A stretch of 64,000 nt of DNA, taken from NCBI RefSeq assembly GCF_902148855.1, contig NC_043974.1, forward strand, positions 25,165,192 through 25,229,191, in the 5' to 3' direction. The notes under the pieces are model-generated. The model made no database searches and was not told where the DNA came from. It worked only from the letters and a program-made list of their open reading frames with translations. Shown here in pieces: positions 1 through 10,807 of the stretch; the stretch's first letter is position 1; every line of letters starts with the position of its first letter. The translations under genes and the position numbers were made by a program. This DNA comes from Sphaeramia orbicularis. Its lineage: Eukaryota; Chordata; Actinopteri; Kurtiformes; Apogonidae.

Positions 1-950
1 AAAAACTGAACAGTACACTTATGCGTTCTCAATGATTCAGGGATATATCCCAATAAACAGGATATTTTTGCTTTTTTAAAATGGAATTACACATTTTAAA
101 ACATTTCTCTGTGGTCTACATAAACTGTAAATGCTATGCTTGGGTCTGAATTCTTCATTAATTCAACTCCACAGGTCCATCTTCAACCCTATTTCTGAGT
201 AATGACACTAGAAAGGTTGTTTTGAGCGCTGGCCCTTTAAATGCAAATGAGCCACTTCTTGCCCCACCCCCTCCAGGTTGTTAGCTGTGCTGCTCTGTCC
301 CATTCAATCAACAACTGAACATTTTAAGAAATCGGCTCAAAGTTTGGATATATTTTCGATATTTTAAGTATGGACTGCAACCGCTGCTGCTGATAAACAA
401 TTATGGTGCACTCGGAGAAATGTTTGTTGGAAGTCTTGACCTTATATGAGCAAATGTTGTGACGTAACTAGTTATGGACAAAATAAATTAAGCAGAAATT
501 AAAACAGACTGTAGAAATCCACTCGATTTTTGCCAAAATGAATATAAATATATCTTTGCAGCACCTGGAGGGTTCAAATTCAAACTTTTGGAACTATTAG
601 CATCCCCAAATACCAAAGACTAATAAAAGTGCAAAATATGACCCCTTTAGGACCAGGATTTGGGGCTAAACAAATATTTTGAAGCTGAATGTAGTAAATG
701 TAACTTTTGCTGTGGTATGGAAACTGAAAACTTAAGAACGCGTAAGAAATGAAAAATACTTGGGATGTATTGGAGCTTTTACTTTTTAATTTTAACAGTT
801 TTAAATTAAATTAAATTAATGATCAGGCACTAACTGTTAAGCACTGATGCATTTTTTTTTTAAAATTATATCTCGAAATGTTATTGGAGGGGATCTACAA
901 CCAGCTAACAGTGCATTAAGCAGACTTTTCTTTTTTCCATGTTGTTGCAG
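1..950 (+). other. intron upstream of ppp1r14b exon, non-coding
   Basis: No coding exon is visible before the splice acceptor gttgttgcag ending at 950. The stretch is AT-rich. A GC-richer patch at about 225-300 (ccctttaaatgcaaatgagc, then a CCCC-rich run) resembles dispersed fish repeat sequence, but I cannot name a family. The first exon of the downstream gene, with its N-terminal half, must lie left of the window. Confidence 0.5.
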
Positions 951-3541
951 GAGGAGGCCATCCCAGAGCTTGAAATAGACGTGGATGAATTGCTGGACAT
1001 GCCCAGTGATGTTGAACGAGCTGCCAGGGTCAAGGTAAGACTAAATCATTCACCTACATTTGTCATCACATTCAAGGAAACAATAAATGAAATGGGATTT
1101 TATGATGTTTTTTTCCCCTGACATTACAATCTTAAAGCTTATATTTTACTTTTTTAATAGTTCAACTGATATTTTGCTTGCGAACAGGATACTTGGAACA
1201 CTCACACTGTCTGCTAACCTGTAATGACATGCAGAAACAAGCAAAACTGGCTATTCACCCGAGTTTTAGTGGCATGGGTGAACAACGAGGAATGTGTTAA
1301 AATAGCTAGAGGCATGTTATAATAAATCTAAAACAGTTGATTTATGCTGTAGAATGCGATTCAGAATCATACTTCTCTGTTGAATCTTGCCTTTTTTATT
1401 TTTTTTTTCACTACAACGTTACTGTAAAAAGTTAATATTAGCTGCTGGTGATGATAAGTGCTTCGTTTTGTTGATTTGTTTTGTTGCTTTGTAAAATATT
1501 TTGGGAAATTAACCTTTAGCAATCCAGTATTTTTATTTTTTCTTCAGTTTCAGATTTGATATAAAAAAAGTCTTCAGTTTCATGACTTATATTAAGAAAA
1601 AGAAGTTTTAAAGTTGACTAAAGCTGTAATTATACCCTTGTACTGTCTGTTTTTCAGGACTTGCTGGTTGACTGTTTTAAACCCACTGAGGTGAGAAGTC
1701 TTTCCTCCTTTTTGTCTCCTCTGTTTGCACCTCCTTTGATTTCCTACAGTCATTTTAGTTCAGGGGCCACATCCTCCCAGTATGATCTGAAGTGGGCCGG
1801 ACCAGTCAAATAATAACATCCAAATCTATAAACAATAGTTGCTTTTCTATTGACCCTCCAACTGTATAACCGAATATAACTTGTGGATAAAAATGTACCT
1901 AATGGAAAAACTCGTTTTTTGATTAAAAGTTTTTGCACTGGTAAGAGGTGGTTTTTCAGGGGTAGCGCAATCGGTATATCACACAAAACTGCGATGGAAA
2001 GACCTTTTTTGCAACTAGAGTCACGTGAATTAAAAAAAAAAACAACAAAAAAACGAATGTTAACGGACATTACAACAAGCGAAGAAGAAGAGTTTTAAAA
2101 GAAACATGGCGCAGTATGTATGGACACACCAGGAAACTGAATAATGTTTTCATTTAGTAAGGGATAGAGGGGTAATATGTAATAATAGTGAATATATCTG
2201 TAAATCAACACGATATTTCCGTTTGTTGCCATGTTTATGGTATGACTTCTCATGTTATCTCACAACAATAAATAAACAAATTATCGCATTTGTGATTTAA
2301 TGGAAAAAAAAAACATTATGCACTTCTGTTTTATGATATGTAGTAAATATCGGTAGTTTTGCACATATGTCCAATGGAAAAGCGACTATTGCCAACTCCA
2401 AATTTTTCTGTGTTTTTGGGTGAACAAAGTAAAATTGCTTCTACATCTACACACATATCCTCTAAAAAACTGTAAATAAAACGAACCATGAAAAAACTGA
2501 AATGTATTAAGAAAGATAAGCGCAATTTCAACAATATTTTGCCTCAACTTCTCATTTCCACATGTTCGTTACAACTTACAGATCACAGTGGCTCTACAAA
2601 TACACAAAACATTTAGTAACAGGCAGAATATTGGTCAAATTGCACTTAATTCTCTGAAGATATTTCAGGTTGTTCTATTTTGTTCAGTTTATTCACATTT
2701 TTTGTGAAATATTTAGAGTTGTCACTGTTTAGAGGTTTTTATGATTGTATTGTACAGGTTTGACCCACTTTAGATCATATTGGTCTGCACATGGAATCTC
2801 AACTAAAATTATTTTAACATCATTAATTGTTAATATCTTCGGTGTAATTTTTGCATTCCATAAATTCATCCCATGGACTGGATTAGACCCTTTTGCCGCA
2901 TTTCCACTGCATGGTATCAGCTCGACTCGACTCGGTTCAGCTCGGCCTTTTTGCGTTTCCATTATGAAAAAGGACCTGGAATCTGGTATCCGGTACTAGT
3001 TTTTTGGTATCACCTCCACCGAGGTTCCAAGTGATACTAAACCGTGACGTGTAACACTGCAGATCACTGACTGGTCAGGCAGTTTTCTCTGTGACCCGCC
3101 GTTTTCCAAAATCAGATGTGGAAGTGGACAGTAAATATAGTGGTACATTAATCCACATGATAACAGCCCAAAACTACACCATGGTCGGTCGAGGAGATTC
3201 AGTCTTTGATGGCCGACGTAAAAATTCAGACGAGACAACACGCAACGAGCGAGTTTTCAGCAACTCTCTGAGCAGACGACATGGAAATAACGTGCCACAT
3301 CGCTATGACATCCTTTTACTATAAAGTCAGTAGTGTTCTGTAATGGAAATGGTCTCCAGGAATACCGAGTTGAGCCAAGCCTTTGCGAGCGGCATTTGAT
3401 GGGCCGGTTTTGGCCCACGGGCTGTATGTCTAACTCCTACTCATGTGTTTTGTCCCTCCTGCCTCCCCGTAGGACTTCATCTCAGAGCTGCTCGACAAGA
3501 TTCGAGGGATGCAGAAGCTCTCCACACCTCAGAAGAAATGA
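951..3541 (+). CDS. ppp1r14b: protein phosphatase 1 regulatory inhibitor subunit 14B-like, C-terminal 61 residues (partial)
   Basis: Three coding exons are joined by GT-AG introns in phase 0: 951-1034 (28 codons, EEAIPELEIDVDELLDM...), 1658-1690 (11 codons, DLLVDCFKPTE) and 3473-3541 (22 codons plus TGA, ending RGMQKLSTPQKK). This is the C-terminal half of the PHI/CPI-17 family of small PP1 inhibitors. As family knowledge, these cytosolic proteins block the PP1 catalytic subunit when phosphorylated on a threonine; that residue lies in the upstream exon, outside this window. The ending STPQKK fits PPP1R14B better than 14A, which has a long unrelated tail, or 14C, whose tail I recall as SPPQKKSV. 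Introns are 623 and 1,782 bp, the second swollen by nested transposons. The paralogue assignment rests on memory of the human proteins. Confidence 0.87.
1833..2391. mobile_element. 559-bp TIR element inside the hAT-like copy
   Basis: The ends are inverted repeats of about 23 bp: caatagttgcttttctattg at the left against the complement of caatggaaaagcgactattg at the right. A second, 5'-truncated copy lies at 43572-44238 in brms1 intron 5, and the two share most of the body (ggtggtttttcagg, gaagaagaagagttttaaaa, gacttct, catcgcatttgtgatttaat). No transposase is seen, so this is a MITE of unassigned superfamily. Confidence 0.7.
2897..3393. mobile_element. GC-rich MITE, likely PIF/Harbinger-type
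   Basis: It begins tttccactgcatggtatcag followed by ctcgactcgactcgg and closes with ctccaggaataccgagttga, an imperfect inverted terminal repeat. This end sequence is typical of an abundant teleost MITE group that I associate with PIF/Harbinger. The insertion splits the right arm of the hAT-like copy. Superfamily assignment is from memory. Confidence 0.5.
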
Positions 3542-5280
3542 TGGCACCCCCCACCTACCCACCCTCCCTCCTCCATCCCATACCCCCCCGCCCTTCCTCT
3601 TCCTCCTTCTCATTCCTTGCATCTCGCCCACACCTCAGCCCTCACCTTTTGTCTTCCTGCTACTACCTGTTCTTTCATCGTACCGCCCCTCACTTCTCTT
3701 CCTTGCATCTCTATTTTTTCGAGGGATTCATGAGACACTTTAACTGGACTGTGTTCCCTCCTCTTTCTGCCCCCCCTCTTCACGTTGCCTGGATTAAGCC
3801 CCATAAATTGCAGTTTCTTTTTCATCCACACTTTAAAAAAACACTCATGATTGTCTGAACCTTTGAGGAAAGGATGTAAAATTACCAAGTGAAACTGACG
3901 TGTGATTTATCAGTCTTAATCCAGGCACTCCTCCTTCATTCCTTTGGCTTTGCTCTTCTTCTTCTTCTTCTTCTTCCTCGCTCGGCTCCTCTTCCTCCCA
4001 CCCTCCATCTGTCCCCGGCCTACAACAGCAACAACCAGAAGATGAAGAAGATGATGATGAGGAGGAGGAGAAAAGGAGCTAAGATCAGTCCCGTAATTAC
4101 AAAGACAAAGTCGGCCAAGAAAATTGCGGAGGGTGAACGATTCTGGAGGAGGAGGGAATGGTACAGACGAAGCAGCCAATCAGCTTTCAGCTTTGGCCTA
4201 AACTTCGCTCAAGGAATTCAGATTTATCCGAAAAAAACCCACAATTGAACTCGGAGTGCGTCCACTTTTTTAACATCTTCTAGTTCAGTTTGAGGGCGTG
4301 GGGATCGACTTTAGGTTTTCTATTATAAAACAATATCGTTTTCGAGGTCAGTAAATCTCCGTCTGCTATTTTCCCTTCTATTCAGAGGCATTTGCTACAG
4401 TGGTGGATTTGAAGACTTCTTTTTTTTTTTTTTTTCCAAAAGACTTGTCTGTTAAGAATCTGCACTGTGTCATTTTGGGAAGAAAATTTGAACCACCAAG
4501 AATAATGTATGTTATATCTTTGGTTCGGTGGAGGAAAATGTAACTCCTGGAAATAGCAGTTGAACCTAAAAACAAAACAAGAAAAAAAGAAAGTCAGCGG
4601 TTGGCTGCGGCGGTCGACGGGTCCGACCAAATTTTCGACGAAATACACTGATCTTCCTTTGAGGTTAGAGTAGTGTAGGTTCTTCTAGGTCGAGTGTGCT
4701 TGAATAGACATGAAAATAAGTTTTTCTTTCCTCCAATGCGTAGTGCGGTGGTTGTTATGAGGGGCTTTTTAGGAGCCACTGCTGTCCAGCCTGCACATAC
4801 ATGTGTACGTCTGTGTGTTGCTAAATGCTACGTGTGTGTTGCTACATATTGTACAGCAACATTCATAATAGGAGTGATTTTTCTGGCCTGTATATTCTGC
4901 TGTTCTGTACAAGGTTGATTCTAGTAGAGGACTGGTTCCTGTTTTTATGATTATTTTTTTCTTCTCGGGTGCATTTTGTCAAAATACAAACTGACTGTCC
5001 GACAGGGGGACCCAGAACAAAGCTGCCTTGATATTTTTTCCCTTTTTTTTGTCTTTTACGTTCCCCTACTGTGTGTCCTTTTTTCTCTCGACATTATTAT
5101 CTGCCACAGATTTCACGTTTGGTTCAGAGTGGACACATCATGGACGTGGAAGCTCTGAAAGTGTCTCGCCTGTCACCCACCAATGAGACGGCTGAATAGG
5201 GGGGGAGGACAGTCGCTGTTTCTATTGAAGCTGCCTAAATGCATTCACCATTTTTTTTTTCTTTCCTTTCTCTAACTCGC

Positions 5281-5324
5281 TCACACACACACACACACAG
5301 AGACACACACAGACACACACACAC
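5281..5324. repeat. (CA)n microsatellite
   Basis: Interrupted CA dinucleotide run with AGACAC interruptions, inside the 3' UTR. Confidence 0.9.
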
Positions 5325-5432
5325 AGGCCACCCTCGGGGCGGAGGAAACGGAAAGACATTAGCAAAACACAGCTGCCTCTCACACAGATGTGCACACTGG
5401 CGCCATCACACACCCACAACACAGGAGTGAAG

Positions 5433-5461
<29 letters not shown>
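5433..5461. repeat. (CA)n microsatellite
   Basis: About 14 uninterrupted AC dinucleotides (agacacacac start). Confidence 0.9.
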
Positions 5462-5464
<3 letters not shown>

Positions 5465-5660
5465 CCTTCGCCGTCACATAATCTGAGTGTTTCCCCACCA
5501 CTGCTGCCAATCACCTTCACGAATAACGCCGTCTGGTCCTGATCCTGAGCCATTCAGATCAGAGACAGAAACCCATCAGCCAATAGGAGAGGCAGAATCA
5601 GAATGTGATTCCTGTGACCAATTGCTAACACCTGCTGTGATGGCAGACCTCAGCTGTCCA

Positions 5661-6361
5661 CACACACACACACAGACACACACATATACGAACACACAAC
5701 ACACAAGTGAACACACAACACACGCAGACCCACAACACACATACATGAACCCACAACACACACACATGAATACGCAACACATACCTATAAACACACAACA
5801 CACACATATGAACCCACAACACACACATGAACACACAACACATGCACATGAATCCACAACACACATGACCACTCAACACAAACACAAATATACATGAACA
5901 CACAACATACACACACATGAACACACAACACACACATATATAAACACATGAACCCACAACACACACGGTGAACACCCAACACACACACATGAACACACAA
6001 CACACACATGAACACACAACACATGCACATGAATCCACAACACACACATGAACACTCAACACAAACACAAATATACATGAACACACAACATACACACACA
6101 TGAACACACAACACACATATATATAAACACACGAACCCACAACACACACGGTGAACACACAACATACACACATGAATACACAACACACACATGAACACAC
6201 AACACATGCACATGAATCCACAACACACATATGAACACTCAACACAAACACACATGAACACACAACACACACATATATACACACAAACCCACAACACACA
6301 CGGTGAACACACAAGACACACACATGAACCCACAACACACACATGAACACAACACACACAT
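5661..6361. repeat. CA-rich minisatellite with 183-bp higher-order period
   Basis: Short modules such as acacacatgaacacacaaca repeat throughout. They are organised in longer blocks: the marker acaaacacaa recurs at 5878, 6061 and 6244, exactly 183 bp apart. The blocks also contain cacaacacacacggtgaaca and tatataaacaca markers. Period and composition make long Cys/Val frames on the minus strand inevitable; they are not genes. Confidence 0.9.
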
Positions 6362-7217
6362 GCAGGCCCTTATCTGTCTTGCTGCTCTGTCATTTCTCCC
6401 CTGCATCCCCCTCCTCCTCCCTCTTCCCCTCCCCCTCCCATCTTCCCCTCTCCTCTTTTCACTTTTCTTTTTATTTTTTTAAACGGATGTTGCCTTAGGT
6501 ATTATTTATGTTACACAAACCAAATAAACGGGAGACATTCATTTGTAAAATGGTAACGCATACTGCTTAAAAACCCGTGCGTTACTGAGCAGAACTGCAG
6601 CGAGCAGAGACTCTCGGATCTTCTGTCGCTCCTTTTTTCTTTTTTGGAAAAATCAAAATGAGATTTTTTTGGTTGTTTTTTTTAGAAGTGAGTGTTTAAT
6701 ACTTAGGCCTTGATACAGTGATTTTGTTTAGATAAACAATGTTCTTTACATTTACCATTTGAATACTGGTCAGTTTTTATTGTGATCATGACACTTCTTG
6801 AGGCCAGGCCTTGGATTAATATATAGTAAAACAAAAATCCATTCAGATGCATTTCGGTGTGGTTGCTTTCGCCTTCCTGGTGGTGTTTCCAAATCGCCTC
6901 CGTCTGTGACTTTTGGGGACATTTGCGTTGTTTGGATCATACCTGGAATTTGAGTGGATTTTTTTCATTTCTAAATCCAGGTTTGGATTATACCTTCTTA
7001 GACTGTTATTGAGAAGTCTGTTTTTTTACTGTTGGGGAAAATTGCAAAAAATATATATACTGATTATTACCATTGAGGCTAAATACAAGAGCTAAACCAT
7101 GTGGATTAGAGAAGCGTTGATGTTTTTTGGACAATGATTGGATCAAACCAACAAATGTAGCAATATCAACAACAGGTCTTGTTTTTGCCCAATTTTGTTA
7201 CACTTTTATGCAACTTT

Positions 7218-7223
7218 AATAAA
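7218..7223 (+). promoter_or_regulatory. polyadenylation signal of the ppp1r14b-like gene
   Basis: AATAAA in caactttaataaaaacatg, followed by TGTTGTG within about 25 bases, a usual GU-rich downstream element. Confidence 0.6.
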
Positions 7224-7240
7224 AACATGTAAAATGGACA

Positions 7241-8514
7241 TTTGTTGTGTCTCATTCATTGTGATTTCTTTGTACCACTAAACTTTATAAACACTGCCAG
7301 TGTTTTCATTTGTTAGTGCAACAAAAGAAAAAAAAAGAGAGCTTTGATAAGTTGCAATTTTCATAAAACTACACACACCTTATCAGTGTTAGACATTGGC
7401 TTATTTCAGTGCAGCTATTAATCAGGTTAATTCCAACTTTAGTTTGTCAAATATTGAATTATTCATCGTTCAAGTCACTGATTAGCCTTTGTTTATTTTC
7501 TGTTTGTCATCATGAGTTATTAATATTTATTCTTGGGATTTTTTAAAATTTGCATTTACTTTGTGTTCTATCATGATAGACACGTTGATTATTACTTGTT
7601 CTTATTATTTAAATTACAAGTTAGATGTGTAATTCATGACAAATCTGAGGTAAAACAAGCTACCATATTTTATCTATAAGAAGTTTAAGTGTTTCCATTA
7701 ATTAAAAAAAAAGCTGCCTCTGTCCAAAAAAATTGCCCAGCTGTTCTAGAATCATCTATCTAAAGTGGCGCATTGTGAACCAGAAGTGTGTTTTTATTTT
7801 AATGTGCAGGAAATCAATTAAAAGTTGACCAGCTATGTTTATGTAATTTAGGAGCAAATGCTGTGGAGATGAGTATGGAGTTATGTAAAACTAAAAAAAA
7901 AAAAAAAAAAAAAAAGGAGGGGGGGGGGTGGGAACTGACAAAGCATATGACCTGTAGAAAAATAAAAGCCTCCCAAAAATGTTTGTTTGAGTGAAAATAC
8001 ACCGTTTAGAAGGTTTTACTCACGTATCTAAAAAGGTGCGAAATTAAAATGTGAACTATATGTATTTTCATAAAGATCAACAGCACTCAGTTGAGACGAT
8101 CACTGACTTTATTATGATTGGAAATATGCTAAAAATTTTATTTTATTTTGACTCACTTTCTAATTTTATGTAGGCCAACATATGTATTTATTTGTTTGTT
8201 TTAGAGGAGTCTCACACTGAGAACAGTTGAAAACCACTGCTCCAAACTATGGAGTTTCAATGTCACTGTAACACCACCATGTGGCTGAAATCTGTATGAC
8301 ATGAATGAGTAACATGTTGGTGTGCGTTGTCCCTCCAATCACTGTAATTCTGACATATTGTCCAGAAGAAAACAACTCTTCGTTAACTTTACAATGATAG
8401 TTGGATAGATGATGAAAGATGATAAGACAATTGTTTACCGGTGGTCCCTCTTGCCATTATATTCATAGTTTGAGTGAAAAAATATCTTTTAATTATTTAT
8501 TTATTCTTTTATAA
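7241..8514. other. AT-rich intergenic DNA
   Basis: No exon, RNA gene or recognisable transposon is seen. A poly-A/poly-G tract lies at 7892-7930. The border with the 5S array at 8515 is abrupt: AT-rich sequence (ttatttattcttttataa) runs directly into the interior of a 5S gene. Confidence 0.6.
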
Positions 8515-8570
8515 GGCCTGGTCAGTACCTGGATGGAAGACGGCCTGGGAATACCAGGCGCTGTAAGCTT
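8515..8570 (+). pseudogene. 5S rRNA 3' fragment at the array edge (p1)
   Basis: Only the last part of the plus-strand 5S copy is present, from ggcctggtcagtacctgg to ctgtaagctt. The start coincides with the array border. Confidence 0.85.
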
Positions 8571-8932
8571 TTACATTTTTCAGTGTGACCGGCAGAGGGT
8601 GCTGCCGCTTCACCAGCCAACACTTGAGTAACTACAGAAAATACCAATGAAGTCATTGCTGAAAAAACAAAAACTATGATGGAGACCGACGCCAAAACCT
8701 CGCATTCTTTATGAAGAAAGCGTAGAGTGGAAAAGTATAAAGCTTTGTTCATCTTTCTTGACCTTTGTAAAGAAAACTTTTTCATGGGAACATTTTTTAG
8801 TTCACACTTTCTAAGCCTCTCCTTTCTTTTGATTCATTCAGTGTGGACAAAGGAAATGGAATAAATGTATCATTTTCTCCCGTCGATGGGTGAGGCAGCA
8901 GCACCCTATGCTGGTCACACAGAAAAATGTAA

Positions 8933-9052
8933 AAGCTTACAGCACCTGGTATTCCCAGGCAGTCTCCCATCCAAGTACTGACCAGGCCCGACACTGTTTC
9001 GCTTCCGAGATCAGACAAGATCGGGCGCTTTCAGGGTGGTATGGCCGTAAGC
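8933..9052 (-). rRNA. 5S rRNA, minus-type copy m1
   Basis: Read on the minus strand it starts GCTTACGGCCATACCACCCT and ends CAGGTGCTGTAAGCTT, exactly 120 nt, the usual 5S length. 5S rRNA is a Pol III product of the large ribosomal subunit. The intermediate element region GGGCCTGG is intact, and box C (TACTTGGATGGGAGACTGCC) differs at one base from the usual vertebrate form. The box A region reads AGCGAAACAG instead of the common AGCTAAGCAG, with a further G-to-C change in the following GGG. TATAAA lies at 9078-9083 (positions -31 to -26). T-runs follow the 3' end (plus-strand aaaatgtaaaagctt). This first copy has two private changes (cgacactg and agacaagatc on the plus strand). Whether it is expressed cannot be seen. 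Confidence 0.85.
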
Positions 9053-9077
9053 CACTGCCCCTCTCATATTCACCCTA

Positions 9078-9083
9078 TTTATA
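9078..9083 (-). promoter_or_regulatory. TATA box of 5S copy m1 (representative)
   Basis: Plus-strand tttata reads TATAAA on the minus strand, starting 31 bases upstream of the 5S start at 9052. The same spacing holds for the plus-type copies, and the motif recurs in the units I checked. TATA-like boxes near -30 are known for vertebrate 5S genes. Confidence 0.65.
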
Positions 9084-9536
9084 GATTTCACAACACCGTT
9101 GCGCAAGCTTTCCACCACGTTTTTGAATATATAACATCTAAATCACTCAGTATTAGAGTGGCAAAGGACGCACAAAGTGATGGAAATAATCTTTAAAATG
9201 CTCAAGATGAACACATCAGCCTGGACTTACTTCACAAAACAGTGGAACCAGGAAAGAAACAGTGGTTTGTTAGAGACTCTTTGTGCGTATATTGAGTCTC
9301 TGAAGGAGGGTGAATATGGCAGTTAGTGGTTTATGGCCACGGCGAAAGCAAACCTTCAACAGACAACCCTCAGATGTGTTGGAAAACCATTATTTTGTTG
9401 TTCTCGTGCCTTGACTTCTATCTGTGTAATGTTGAAAACCTCTGCGTTTGATGCAGTCAGTGCATCGGGTGTCAGAGCTGAAAGTCTTTGAGATTCCTTG
9501 AGAACCTCTTTCGCTCACATGCAGCATTACGGAATC

Positions 9537-9542
9537 TATAAA
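9537..9542 (+). promoter_or_regulatory. TATA box of 5S copy p2 (representative)
   Basis: TATAAA in ggaatctataaagacg, 31 bases before the first base of the plus-type 5S at 9568. The preceding AATC is also shared with the minus-type promoter. Confidence 0.65.
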
Positions 9543-9567
9543 GACGTTGAAAATTACGTAAAAAGTG

Positions 9568-9689
9568 GCTTATGGCCATACCACCCTGAACACGCCCGCT
9601 CTCGTTTGATCTCGGAAGCATAGAAAGGGGCAGGGCCTGGTCAGTACCTGGATGGAAGACCGCCTGGGAATACCAGGCGCTGTAAGCTT
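9568..9689 (+). rRNA. 5S rRNA, plus-type copy p2
   Basis: Starts GCTTATGGCCATACCACCCT and ends CCAGGCGCTGTAAGCTT; 122 nt because of an extra A in the box A region (the common plus type is 121 nt). Compared with the usual vertebrate 5S the plus type has GCTCTCGTTTGATC for GATCTCGTCTGATC, GCATAGAAGGGGCAG in place of GCTAAGCAGGGTCG, and box C TACCTGGATGGAAGACCGCC. The box A change adds a base and should disturb helix II, so this type looks less canonical than the minus type. It keeps the TATA at -31 and T-runs after the end (cttttacatttttcag). Confidence 0.78.
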
Positions 9690-10051
9690 TTACATTTTTC
9701 AGTGTGACCGGCAGAGGGTGCTGCCGCTTCACCAGCCAACACTTGAGTAACTACAGAAAATACCAATGAAGTCATTGCTGAAAAAACAAAAACGATGATG
9801 GAGACCGACGCCAAAACCTCGCATTCTTTATGAAGAAAGCGTAGAGTGGAAAAGTATAAAGCTTTGTTCATCTTTCTTGACCTTTGTAAAGAAAACTTTT
9901 TCATGGGAACATTTTTTAGTTCACACTTTCTAAGCCTCTCCTTTCTTTTGATTCATTCAGTGTGGACAAAGGAAATGGAATAAATGTATCATTTTCTCCC
10001 GTCGATGGGTGAGGCAGCAGCACCCTATGCTGGTCACACAGAAAAATGTAA

Positions 10052-10171
10052 AAGCTTACAGCACCTGGTATTCTCAGGCAGTCTCCCATCCAAGTACTGA
10101 CCAGGCCCCACGCTGTTTCGCTTCCGAGATCAGACGAGATCGGGCGCTTTCAGGGTGGTATGGCCGTAAGC
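10052..10171 (-). rRNA. 5S rRNA, minus-type copy m2
   Basis: 120 nt. On the plus strand it has attctcaggc (common: attcccaggc) and ccccacgctg (common: cccgacgctg). Confidence 0.85.
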
Positions 10172-10686
10172 CACTGCCCCTCTCATATTCACCCTATTTA
10201 TAGATTTCACAAAACCGTTGCGCAAGCTTTCCACCACGTTTTTGAATATATAACATCTAAATCACTCAGTATTAGAGTGGCAAAGGACGCACAAAGTGAT
10301 GGAAATAATCTTTAAAATGCTCAAGATGAACACATCAGCCTGGACTTACTTCACAAAACAGTGGAACCAGGAAAGAAACAGTGGTTTGTTAGAGACTCTT
10401 TGTGCGTATATTGAGTCTCTGAAGGAGGGTGAATATGGCAGTTAGTGGTTTATGGCCACGGCGAAAGCAAACCTTCAACAGACAACCCTCAGATGTGTTG
10501 GAAAACCATTATTTTGTTGTTCTCGTGCCTTGACTTCTATCTGTGTAATGTTGAAAACCTCTGCGTTTGATGCAGTCAGTGCATCGGGTGTCAGAGCTGA
10601 AAGTCTTTGAGATTCCTTGAGAACCTCTTTCGCTCACATGCAGCATTACGGAATCTATAAAGACGTTGAAAATTACGTAAAAAGTG

Positions 10687-10807
10687 GCTTATGGCCATAC
10701 CACCCTGAACACGCCCGCTCTCGTTTGATCTCGGAAGCATAGAAGGGGCAGGGCCTGGTCAGTACCTGGATGGAAGACCGCCTGGGAATACCAGGCGCTG
10801 TAAGCTT
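10687..10807 (+). rRNA. 5S rRNA, plus-type copy p3
   Basis: 121 nt; shares gcttatggcc and aggcgctg with p2. Confidence 0.78.

Larger units (their letters stand above)
1751..3440. mobile_element. non-autonomous hAT-like element, interrupted by two other elements
   Basis: The left part at 1751-1832 (cattttagttcaggggccac, then tctgaagtgggccggaccag) and the right parts at 2392-2896 and 3394-3440 match the outer and inner sequence of the hAT-like family found intact at 50419, 55363, 60376 and 61432. The left terminal bases are missing. The body is interrupted by the TIR element at 1833-2391 and the GC-rich element at 2897-3393. It lies inside the last intron of the ppp1r14b-like gene. Confidence 0.75.
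3542..7240 (+). other. ppp1r14b: 3' UTR of the ppp1r14b-like gene
   Basis: After the stop codon no open frame of substance or splice signal is needed up to a clear AATAAA at 7218-7223 (ctttaataaaaacatg). A weaker AATAAA lies at 6523-6528 and could give a shorter mRNA. The segment contains pyrimidine-rich stretches, GAAGAA/GATGAT runs near 4040-4075, CA microsatellites and the 5661-6361 minisatellite. It has no transposon that I recognise, in contrast with the intergenic DNA, which supports it being transcribed sequence. Confidence 0.6.

Noticed and set aside
3333-3858. Pro/Ser-rich plus-strand frames of 136-137 codons
   Set aside because: They cross the last ppp1r14b exon out of frame and the pyrimidine-rich 3' UTR; no start context or homology.
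5576-6359. Minus-strand frames of up to 244 codons rich in Cys, Val and Met
   Set aside because: Direct consequence of the CA-rich tandem repeat; any frame lacking stops in such a repeat stays open.
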